DNA from: a bacterium
GTDB taxonomy: Bacteria; JACRDZ01; JAJRWM01
Direction of reading: 5' to 3'
Length of the DNA: 6,223 bases
Assembly: GCA_024276815.1 (NCBI GenBank)
Contig: JAJRWM010000064.1
Location: 1 to 6,223 of the forward strand
Shown here: positions 1 to 5,650 of the stretch, one piece after another
How the letters are laid out: each line of letters begins with the position of its first letter
Position numbering within the stretch: position 1 is the stretch's first letter
The notes under the pieces: model-generated
The model's database searches: none
The model's input: the letters and a program-made list of their open reading frames with translations, nothing else
Told to the model about the DNA's origin: nothing
Program-made: the position numbers and the translations under genes

Positions 1-86
1 ACAGTAAAGTCGTCACCTCACTCCATCACACCATCAACCTTCAAAAAGACATTGATGAACTCTACCCGGAAATAGAAAAATCGTAA
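1..86 (+). CDS. C-terminal end of an unidentified protein (partial)
   Basis: The reading frame starting at base 3 is open from the window edge to a TAA stop at 84-86 and gives 27 residues ending in LQKDIDELYPEIEKS. The composition is protein-like: an acidic, amphipathic, helix-prone tail. The other two plus frames give a stop at base 6 or a low-complexity S/T/K/P-rich string. The rest of the gene lies left of the window, so no domain is visible and I do not recognise the family. The next gene starts 220 bases downstream, behind a palindromic repeat and a promoter candidate, so the two are probably not in one operon. Confidence 0.5.
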   Translation, partial: SKVVTSLHHTINLQKDIDELYPEIEKS

Positions 87-114
87 CCCGTCAGTGAAGC
101 GGGGGAACCAGTAA

Positions 115-169
115 TGTCATGCCAGCGTATGCAGGAATCCAGTGGATTCCCGTTGGCACGGGAATGACA
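115..169. repeat. Imperfect 55-bp palindrome, GTCAT-ended intergenic repeat
   Basis: The left arm (115-141) begins TGTCAT and ends GGAATCCA. The right arm (143-169) begins TGGATTCC and ends GGAATGACA. They are 27-base inverted repeats around a single central base (142), identical over the outer six and inner eight positions and diverged in the middle. The GTCATTCC...GGAATGAC ends with a GGAATCC/GGATTCC core resemble the short dispersed palindromes found in many proteobacterial and related genomes, comparable to Neisseria dRS3-like elements. It codes for nothing and could form a cruciform or an RNA hairpin after the upstream gene. Membership of a multi-copy family is inferred from resemblance; only one copy is in the window. 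Confidence 0.65.
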
Positions 170-229
170 AATAAGGTCTTTTCCCCGGAAGACTGACGCG
201 TTACCAATCACTATTTAAAAAATATTAAC

Positions 230-257
230 TGGACGGAACTACCGATTGAGTGATAAT
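230..257 (+). promoter_or_regulatory. Candidate sigma70-type promoter for the haem HD-GYP gene
   Basis: A GATAAT box (252-257) matches the TATAAT consensus at five of six positions. A TGGACG box (230-235) matches TTGACA at four of six, with a 16-base spacer. Transcription would start near base 264-266 and leave a leader of about 40 bases before the ATG at 307. The -10 box is also the left arm of a dyad (251-280), which would suit repressor control. The -35 match is weak. Confidence 0.35.
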
Positions 258-280
258 AAACTATGGCTAGTTCATTATCG
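251..280. promoter_or_regulatory. Dyad symmetry (operator or leader hairpin) before the HD-GYP gene
   Basis: GATAAT (252-257) and AACTA (259-263) pair with TAGTT (268-272) and ATTATC (274-279). One mismatch (258/273) interrupts the arms, and the loop is the four bases TGGC. GGT at 280-282 can also pair with ACC at 241-243 across a bulge. The dyad ends about ten bases before the GAGGAG ribosome-binding site and covers the candidate -10 box. As DNA it would be a good operator for a dimeric regulator. As RNA it would be an A/U-rich hairpin just upstream of the ribosome-binding site. The sequence alone does not decide between these. Confidence 0.45.
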
Positions 281-306
281 GTCTGTCACGAGGAGCTGTT
301 GGAACG

Positions 307-2676
307 ATGAAAAGTCTGCAAACTCGGATAATATACTTGTTAGCTGTAATTCTGGTGCTGGCGTTTGCCTTGATCTCATACAGTTTCTACTGGCAGAATT
401 TTCATATTAGTCAGACCAAAAGCCGGCAAATGGCCCGGCTCATCGCCAGGATCCTGGAGAAAAGCACGGCTCAGTTTGAGCGCAATAAAAAACCTGATTT
501 TAAAACGATCCTCGAAGAGATCAGCCGCGTGGGCACTTTCACGGATATCAAGTTGTTATCCAACACAGGCGAAGAGCTATATAAATATCAAAATGATTCT
601 GAGCCTGACGATAACGTTTTCCGTTTAAGCCTGCCGATCAACAACCGCGATACCTGTTATCAGTGTCATCCCGCTGAACTGACCAGGCTGGGCGTCATAG
701 AACTGGGTTTTAACCAGCAGGGTTTTCTGGATATCTTCTCGCTGAATTACGCCCAGATATTCCTGATCAGCGTTTTCACCCTGGTGCTGGCTCTTTCACT
801 GGGGGTTTTAATTCTCAACCGCTTTATTCTTTTACCAATAAACAATCTCAACAAAACGATCAGGCAGGTCAAGGATGGTGATTTGAAGGCGCGGGTGGCG
901 ATTAACCAAGAGGATGAGTTAGGTCAGCTTGAGGAGAATTTCAACCTGCTTATTGAGCAGTTAAATGAAAAGGATAAGGACGCTAAAAAATTACAGGAAT
1001 TGAGTGATAATTTCAACCATCAGTTAATTGACCGGGTTGAAAAAATAAAACATAAATATAATCAGCAACTCAGGCATCATATCGCGGCGAACCGTTTGTC
1101 GGCCTCATTGATAACGACTTTTGACCGTAAACAAATAATGGAATTGACCCTGGGGGCGCTGGAGACCGAGTTTGGTTTTGAAATGATGATCTTTTGTGTT
1201 TTAGCCGAGAACAAGAGGATGATCGAGGCGAAAATGGCAATCGGAATCGAGAGAGAAGAACTGCTGAGAATTCAGTTCCCCTGGGAGAGCCGGATATTTG
1301 ACAAATTAATCTCGATGGGCGAAAACGATAAAATGGAAAGGGCCTTTGAATTATTAAACAAGGAAAACGGGGTCGAGGAAAAATTTCGTTCCGTGTTTGG
1401 TGAGAATGAGCCTTTTCTGATTTTGCCTTTATTGGCCAAGAATCAAGTGGTCGGCATGTTGGCGCTAAAGCAGGCTCCGTATAGCGAGATGGAAATCGTC
1501 GAACTGCTGCCTTCACTGAAAATGCTGGCCAACCAGGTGGCTTTAGCCATGGAGAACACCCAGTTATACGGAGAGATAAACCGCATTAACGTGAATCTGG
1601 CCAAGCGTGTCGATGAGATCAGCACGCTTAACGAAATAGGGCAGTTGCTCAACTCAATTTTGGATCTTGACGATTTGCTGGAGCTGTTTATTCACGTAAT
1701 CACCAAAGAGATGAAAGCCGAAATCGGCTCCATCATGTTGCTCAACAAGGCTACCAATGATCTGGAAATTAAAGCCGCCAAAGGCCTGGACGCCGCCACC
1801 ATAAAAAACACAAAAATACATGTCGGAGACGGGATCTCCGGCTGGGTGGCGCTGAACCGTGAGCCTCTTTTAATAAAAGATATTGAAAGGGATGAACGCT
1901 TCGCGCGGCTGAACAAGCCCAAGTATGTCACGAAATCTTTGCTCTGCGTACCGATTATCCTGAAAAAAGAGGTTATCGGTGTGGTTCATATCAACAACCG
2001 GCTTGACGGCGGCGCTTTTAACGAGGACGACCTGGAATTCCTGAAAACCTTGGCCAGCCAGGCCGCGATATCATTGGAAAACGCCCAGTTATACGAGGAC
2101 CTTCAGAAAAATTACTACGATACGATTAAATCGCTGGTCCTGACCATCGAAGCGAAAGACCCTTACACCAGGGGGCACTCGCAGCGGGTGACGGAGTATG
2201 TTCTAATGATAGCCAAAGCTTTGGGGTTACCTCCCGCGTCGTTGGAGCGGCTGGAATCAGCGAGTATTTTACATGACATCGGTAAAATCGGCATTAGCGA
2301 GTATTTGTTGTTAAAGAAGGGGAAGCTGACGTCTGAGGAAATGGAAAATATCAGGAAACATCCGATTATTGGTGAAAGTATTATTGAGCCGATTGGGTTT
2401 TTGTCCGATATTCGTCCCATGATTCGCCATCACCATGAACGATTCGACGGCAAGGGTTACCCCGATCACCTGGAGGGCAAAAACGCTAGTCTGGAAGCGC
2501 GGATATTAAGCGTCGCCGACGCTTATGACGCCATGACCAGCAATCGTCCCTATCGAAAAGGACTGAGTCGCGACGAGGCGATCAGGGAGCTTGTCCGGAA
2601 TAAGGGCAGTCAGTTTGACGGTGAAATTGTGGATGTGTTTATCGATATACTCAAAACATCGCGGAAAATCAATTGA
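307..2676 (+). CDS. Membrane c-di-GMP phosphodiesterase with periplasmic haem-c sensor, HAMP, two GAF domains and HD-GYP
   Basis: A 789-aa inner-membrane receptor predicted to hydrolyse cyclic di-GMP. TM1 is at about residues 8-27. A periplasmic domain (28-149) carries one haem-c attachment motif, CYQCH (117-121), followed by the LGVIELGF strand usual in haem-c sensor kinases and chemoreceptors. TM2 is at 150-174, HAMP at about 171-225 (P177, DELG 203-206) and a charged coiled coil at about 220-255. A divergent GAF (about 265-420) and a canonical GAF (about 435-597, with GDGISGWV and the CVPI strand) follow. The C-terminal HD-GYP domain (605-789) keeps its metal ligands and signature: H624, H656-D657, K660, H685, H709-H710, DGKGYP 714-719 and D738, so it should be active. 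Inferred role: redox or haem-ligand state outside the membrane tunes c-di-GMP inside. The start is ATG 307 behind GAGGAG (290-295, 11-base spacing); an in-frame stop lies at 268-270. Some HD-GYP proteins act on other cyclic dinucleotides, so substrate is less certain than domain identity. Confidence 0.93.
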   Translation: MKSLQTRIIYLLAVILVLAFALISYSFYWQNFHISQTKSRQMARLIARILEKSTAQFERNKKPDFKTILEEISRVGTFTDIKLLSNTGEELYKYQNDSEPDDNVFRLSLPINNRDTCYQCHPAELTRLGVIELGFNQQGFLDIFSLNYAQIFLISVFTLVLALSLGVLILNRFILLPINNLNKTIRQVKDGDLKARVAINQEDELGQLEENFNLLIEQLNEKDKDAKKLQELSDNFNHQLIDRVEKIKHKYNQQLRHHIAANRLSASLITTFDRKQIMELTLGALETEFGFEMMIFCVLAENKRMIEAKMAIGIEREELLRIQFPWESRIFDKLISMGENDKMERAFELLNKENGVEEKFRSVFGENEPFLILPLLAKNQVVGMLALKQAPYSEMEIVELLPSLKMLANQVALAMENTQLYGEINRINVNLAKRVDEISTLNEIGQLLNSILDLDDLLELFIHVITKEMKAEIGSIMLLNKATNDLEIKAAKGLDAATIKNTKIHVGDGISGWVALNREPLLIKDIERDERFARLNKPKYVTKSLLCVPIILKKEVIGVVHINNRLDGGAFNEDDLEFLKTLASQAAISLENAQLYEDLQKNYYDTIKSLVLTIEAKDPYTRGHSQRVTEYVLMIAKALGLPPASLERLESASILHDIGKIGISEYLLLKKGKLTSEEMENIRKHPIIGESIIEPIGFLSDIRPMIRHHHERFDGKGYPDHLEGKNASLEARILSVADAYDAMTSNRPYRKGLSRDEAIRELVRNKGSQFDGEIVDVFIDILKTSRKIN

Positions 2677-2764
2677 TTAACGAATCATTTATGAAATAAT
2701 ACCTAAAGTGGAAGCTGCTGTTGCCGATAAGTAAAACAGGTCTTATATGAAAATGTCCCCCACT

Positions 2765-2810
2765 CTCCCTCCTCTGTAAACAGTCGACAATGCATTTACG
2801 GAGGAGGGGG
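2765..2810. repeat. Long G/C-rich hairpin, member of a spacer palindrome group
   Basis: The arm CTCCCTCCTCTGTAAA (2765-2780) pairs along all 16 positions with TTTACGGAGGAGGGGG (2795-2810), counting two G-U wobbles, around a 14-base loop that contains CAGTCGAC. It lies 88 bases after the stop of the HD-GYP gene. The stem is followed by TAGTAAAAAAGCC rather than a U run, so it is not a canonical intrinsic terminator on the plus strand. It could block 3' exonuclease decay or terminate weakly. The 16 bases at 2748-2763 (AAAA then CCCCCAC) resemble the arms of the spacer hairpins near 4720 and 5570. Confidence 0.65.
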
Positions 2811-2910
2811 TAGTAAAAAAGCCGGCTTCTCTAATAACCTGTTAATATTGGTCAGAAAAGTTCCCCGATTTAAAAACCTGTTCAAGAACACTAATTTCTG
2901 TTATAAATAT

Positions 2911-2916
2911 TATAAT
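2911..2916 (+). promoter_or_regulatory. Candidate -10 box (TATAAT) for the TMTC-like gene
   Basis: A perfect TATAAT lies in an A/T-rich stretch 70 bases before the ATG at 2986, which would give a leader of roughly 60 bases. No good TTGACA-like box is found 16-18 bases upstream, so it would need an activator or tolerate a poor -35. Confidence 0.3.
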
Positions 2917-2985
2917 GAATCTTTCCCTGCCAGGTGAGCCAGAGCGTTACCCTGGTTGACATAAGGTTTTGTCGCCGGCGATGAT

Positions 2986-4653
2986 ATGAATAAATTACTG
3001 AAACCTAACAAATCACTGTTTTCTATCATTATTTTTGTCTGTTTATTAGCCGCTTACGCCAATTCCTTTAAAAATCAATTTGTTTACGATGATGTCGAGT
3101 TCGTGGTTCGAAACAGCTATATCAAGGACTTGGGCAACTGGTCCTTGTTTTTTAGCGATATCTCCAGCCAATCCGAATTTATCAGGTTTTCTCATTACCG
3201 CCCGCTGGTGACCCTTTCCTTCGCTTTCGATTACGCCATCGGCGGGCTTAATCCGGTTGTTTTTCATGTAACAAACTTTCTCCTGCATGGATTGAATTCG
3301 ATCTTGATTTTCTGGTTAATCGGCTTGCTTTTCAAGGATGATCTATTAGCTTTGGCCACCGCGTTATTGTGGGGACTGCATCCGGTTCAGACCGAGGCCG
3401 TCAGTTGGGTCGCCGGGCGGGGGGGCATCATGGCGACCAGTTTCTATCTGTTATCCGCGATTAGCTATATTAAATGGCGGTTACAGTCAAAAAGAAGGTG
3501 GCTGGCGTGTTCGGGACTCGCTTTTTTAGCGGGCTTGTTCTGCAAAGAGATGGTTGTGGTTCTGCCTTTGCTACTGATTTTAATCGATTATCTGGAGGAT
3601 AGCGGCGGAAAACATCTGCGAAAGAAGTGGTGGTTTTATCTCGTCTTGCTGATCATTGCCGGCGTCTTCTGGCTCATCCGCGCTCATGTGGTTGGCGGGC
3701 TGGCCATGCCGCTGACCTGGAGCGACGATTTCTTTGAAATACTCTCGACCATGAGCCGAGTTATGGGGCGGTATTTCTTTTTGCTGTTTGTCCCGCTGGG
3801 GTTGCGCGCTGATTACCAGTTCCCGGTAACGAGCGCTCTGTTACGCGCTGACGTAATATTAATCTTAACACTAATAATCGGCCTTCTTTATTCCATCTTT
3901 TATTTCCGCGAGAAAAAGCCTCTGGTGAGTTTATCCCTGGGTTTCTTTTTCATCAATATCCTGCCGGTTTCCAACCTCATTCCTTTTCAGGTGATTATCG
4001 CCGAACGTTTTTTATACCTGCCATTGCTGGGGTTTTCATTGCTTTGCGCCCACCTGATTGTTGGTTTGAAAAAATGGTCGAAAAGCCTGGTTTACGGGGT
4101 TTTACTGTTAATCTGTTTGGTTTACATCGGATTAACCTGGCGGCAGAACAAGGTCTGGCGGAACGAGGGAACTCTCTGGACGCGGGTAATAAAGCTGGAG
4201 CCGGAAAACACCAAGGCGCGTTATGGTTTAGGCACCTTTTATCTTAACCGGGGACAATACGACCGGGCGGCGGCGGAACTGGAAGTAGCGGTCAGGCTTG
4301 ACGATACCAGCTACCTGGCGTTTAACAACCTGGGAGCGTTGTATAAAATGCGGCAGGATTATCAGCGAGCCATTCCTTATTTTAAAAGAGCGATTGAATT
4401 AAAGCGCGATTTAACGGAAGCTTACTTTAACCTGAGCGACAGCTACGCCGCTTTGCGTGATTATCGAAATACCGCCGCTGTGCTGGAGCGGTTGAAGGAG
4501 ATCCTGCCGGAAAGCCCGGATCTTTATTACCGGCTTGTTTTGGCCTATCAGGAACTGGGGCAAATTCAGCAAGCCCGGCTTAATTACCAAAAACTGAACC
4601 GGCTATATCCCGATTATCCCGGCAGCGACTTCCTGAAAATGTTATTAAAATGA
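2986..4653 (+). CDS. TMTC-like multi-pass membrane protein (GT-C glycosyltransferase fold) with C-terminal TPR repeats
   Basis: A 555-aa protein with about eleven hydrophobic segments (first at about 11-28, last at about 368-384) and then a soluble TPR region. Motifs follow the TMTC / protein O-mannosyltransferase-like pattern in order: FVYDD (33-37, the acidic pair D35-D36 in the first extracytoplasmic loop, where GT-C enzymes place the catalytic acid), YRPL (71-74), HVTNFLLHGLNS (94-105), LHPVQTEAVSWVAGR (131-145), CKE (186-188), a DUF1736-like stretch around 257-280 (GRYFFLLFVPL, then DY) and AERFLYLPLLGF (339-350). Four TPRs cover about 407-440, 441-474, 475-508 and 509-542. Eukaryotic TMTC proteins O-mannosylate cadherins using a lipid-linked sugar. 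For the bacterial form, transfer of a polyprenyl-linked sugar to an extracytoplasmic acceptor is only inference. ATG 2986 is the sole start option: TAA lies in frame at 2962-2964 with no alternative codon between. No clear ribosome-binding site precedes it; AAGG (2963-2966) is about 19 bases away. Confidence 0.85.
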   Translation: MNKLLKPNKSLFSIIIFVCLLAAYANSFKNQFVYDDVEFVVRNSYIKDLGNWSLFFSDISSQSEFIRFSHYRPLVTLSFAFDYAIGGLNPVVFHVTNFLLHGLNSILIFWLIGLLFKDDLLALATALLWGLHPVQTEAVSWVAGRGGIMATSFYLLSAISYIKWRLQSKRRWLACSGLAFLAGLFCKEMVVVLPLLLILIDYLEDSGGKHLRKKWWFYLVLLIIAGVFWLIRAHVVGGLAMPLTWSDDFFEILSTMSRVMGRYFFLLFVPLGLRADYQFPVTSALLRADVILILTLIIGLLYSIFYFREKKPLVSLSLGFFFINILPVSNLIPFQVIIAERFLYLPLLGFSLLCAHLIVGLKKWSKSLVYGVLLLICLVYIGLTWRQNKVWRNEGTLWTRVIKLEPENTKARYGLGTFYLNRGQYDRAAAELEVAVRLDDTSYLAFNNLGALYKMRQDYQRAIPYFKRAIELKRDLTEAYFNLSDSYAALRDYRNTAAVLERLKEILPESPDLYYRLVLAYQELGQIQQARLNYQKLNRLYPDYPGSDFLKMLLK

Positions 4654-4654
4654 C

Positions 4655-4668
4655 AACCAGGCCTGGTT
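4655..4668. repeat. Perfect 14-bp palindrome just after the TMTC-like stop
   Basis: AACCAGGCCTGGTT is its own reverse complement and begins one base after the TGA stop (4651-4653). As RNA it could form only a five-pair stem with a GGCC loop and has no U run after it, so alone it is a poor terminator. It may be part of the larger termination region with the hairpin at 4675-4728, or be coincidental. Confidence 0.35.
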
Positions 4669-4674
4669 TAAGGC

Positions 4675-4728
4675 GGGGAACTATTTTTCAAACTTACAGT
4701 CGACGAGCAAGTCTAAAAAGGTTCCCCC
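4675..4728. terminator. Convergent-spacer hairpin, probable bidirectional terminator
   Basis: GGGGAAC (4675-4681), TTTTT (4684-4688) and ACTT (4692-4695) pair with AAGT (4709-4712), AAAAA (4715-4719) and GTTCCCC (4721-4727), with small internal loops and a 13-base loop containing ACAGTCGAC. It is the only large structure in the 103-base gap between two converging genes, 22 bases past the TMTC-like stop and about 30 past the cbiO stop, where a shared terminator is expected. The U run lies inside the stem rather than after it; a pyrimidine stretch (CTTCTTCTTG) follows on the plus strand. The right arm closely matches the minus strand of the spacer hairpin at 5566-5600. Confidence 0.5.
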
Positions 4729-4756
4729 ACCTTCTTCTTGCCCCTCTTTCAAACTT

Positions 4757-5533
4757 CTAACATTGTGATCTTTGTTGTGATTTCTTATACCCTTTTTTTA
4801 GTTGTTTCATTAAAAAGGGTAAGGCCAGACCGTTATTTTCAAGTAGTTCCTCATCGTAAAGGACCTCTCCCGGAGGGCCGTTGGCCGTTATTTTACCCTG
4901 GTGCATCAGCAAAACCCGGTCGCAAGTTTCCAGAATCAGCTCAAAATCGTGGGTAGCGATAATCTTGGTCATATTGAGCGCGTTAATCAACTCCACCAGT
5001 TTCTGCTGCGCCAGCGGGTCGAGATTGCTGGAAGGCTCATCAAACATGAGCATCTCCGGATCAGTTGAGAGCACGCTGGCAATGGCAACCAGCCTTTTTT
5101 CACCAAAGCTCAAGTGATGCGAAGGACGGTTCCGCGCTTTTAACATGTTGACCGAGAGCAGGGCGGATTCCACCTTTTTCCTGGTCTCATCAATCGGAAG
5201 CCCATGATTCAGCGGGCCAAAAGCCACATCGTCAAAAACTGTCGGACTGAAAAGCTGGTCTTCAGGATTCTGGAAGACAATCCCCACTTTTTGACGAACC
5301 TCCCGATGCAAAGCTTTGTCCGACAAAGATATCCCCAGCACTTCAATTTCACCGGAAAGGGGCTGTAATAATGCGTTCAGGTGCAGGAACAAAGTCGTTT
5401 TCCCCGCGCCGTTGTGACCGATCAAGGCCACCGTCTCGCCCTCCTCTATCGAAAAGCTGATACCGTTCAAAACGCCGGGTTTGTCAGAATAGTTAAAATA
5501 CAGTTCGTTGACTTTAACCGCTAAATCATTCAT
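4757..5533 (-). CDS. cbiO: Energy-coupling factor transporter ATP-binding protein, CbiO type
   Basis: A 258-aa cytoplasmic ABC ATPase that powers uptake of a transition-metal ion (cobalt or nickel in this family) with the CbiQ encoded just before it. Motifs: Walker A GHNGAGKTT (39-47), Q-loop FQNPEDQLFSPTV (87-99, the extended Q-loop typical of ECF ATPases), signature LSFGEKR (141-147), Walker B MLMFDEP (161-167) with catalytic E166, D-loop SNLDP (169-173) and switch His H195 (ATHD). The signature departs from LSGGQ at two places (F143, E145); Phe there is common among CbiO-type proteins. The length is slightly under the usual 270-280 because the C-terminal tail is short and basic. The start ATG at 5531-5533 is supported by GAAAGG eight bases upstream. 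It follows cbiQ by 117 bases containing a hairpin and converges with the TMTC-like gene. Vitamin-type EcfA is the alternative, but the CbiQ neighbour favours metal transport. Confidence 0.92.
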   Translation of the reverse strand: MNDLAVKVNELYFNYSDKPGVLNGISFSIEEGETVALIGHNGAGKTTLFLHLNALLQPLSGEIEVLGISLSDKALHREVRQKVGIVFQNPEDQLFSPTVFDDVAFGPLNHGLPIDETRKKVESALLSVNMLKARNRPSHHLSFGEKRLVAIASVLSTDPEMLMFDEPSSNLDPLAQQKLVELINALNMTKIIATHDFELILETCDRVLLMHQGKITANGPPGEVLYDEELLENNGLALPFLMKQLKKGYKKSQQRSQC

Positions 5534-5541
5534 ACAGAAAA

Positions 5542-5547
5542 CCTTTC
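5542..5547 (-). promoter_or_regulatory. Ribosome-binding site of cbiO, overlapped by a stem
   Basis: On the minus strand this reads GAAAGG with eight bases to the cbiO ATG, a good Shine-Dalgarno position that fixes the start. Its first four bases (5544-5547) lie in the outer stem of the spacer hairpin (5544-5620), so pairing could reduce ribosome access. Confidence 0.6.
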
Positions 5548-5620
5548 TTGGAAGAAGAGAACCTTGGGGGAAAACCTTTTTCAGAAAAAAGATTTCCCCC
5601 TAAAACCCCCTTCCAAAAAA
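5544..5620. repeat. Two-part hairpin in the cbiQ-cbiO spacer, spacer palindrome group
   Basis: Inner stem: GGGGGAAA (5566-5573), C (5575) and TTTTT (5577-5581) pair with AAAAA (5585-5589), G (5591) and TTTCCCCC (5593-5600) around a CAG loop, with two mismatches. Outer stem: bases 5544-5554, containing TTGGAAG, pair with 5610-5620, containing CTTCCAA, with one mismatch. The structure fills most of the 117-base gap between the two transporter genes, where same-operon genes usually nearly touch. It may act as a partial terminator, an mRNA stabiliser for cbiQ or a control on cbiO translation. Its minus strand aligns with the right arm of the 4675-4728 hairpin. Confidence 0.65.
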
Positions 5621-5650
5621 TTTCAATAATGAGAAACATAAAGTCAGAAA

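Larger units (their letters stand above)
2677..2985. other. 309-bp non-coding spacer with hairpin and promoter candidate
   Basis: No convincing gene lies here. The spacer holds a long G/C-rich hairpin (2765-2810), a 10-bp perfect palindrome AAGCCGGCTT (2819-2828), a degenerate half of the spacer hairpin element (AGAAAAGTTCCCC, 2854-2866) and a direct repeat AACCTGTT (2836-2843 and 2875-2882). It also holds a TATAAT box (2911-2916) and a weak stem CCAGG/CCTGG (2930-2934/2951-2955). Such content suggests that the genes on either side are transcribed separately. Confidence 0.6.

Noticed and set aside
115-169. CRISPR repeat or array
   Set aside because: There is only a single palindrome with no regularly spaced copies or spacers, and no cas gene nearby.
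1070-1516. 148-codon minus-strand open frame inside the HD-GYP gene
   Set aside because: It is antisense to the GAF region of a well-supported gene, its product is rich in R, S and P with no recognisable domain, and it has no ribosome-binding site. It is a shadow frame.
2747-2779. Ten-codon leader-like reading frame (MKMSPTLPPL) whose stop lies in the left arm of the 2765-2810 hairpin
   Set aside because: It has AGG six bases upstream, but there is no U run after the hairpin, no structural gene within 200 bases, and the proline content follows from the C-rich arm. An attenuator cannot be supported.
2956-2985. Perfect TTGACA (2956-2961) with GATGAT (2980-2985) as a promoter for the TMTC-like gene
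   Set aside because: Transcription would start after the ATG at 2986, inside the only possible reading frame, so it cannot drive the full gene.
4881-5117. Plus-strand open frame of 78 codons across cbiO
   Set aside because: It is antisense to the conserved ABC motifs and has no domain or start signal of its own.
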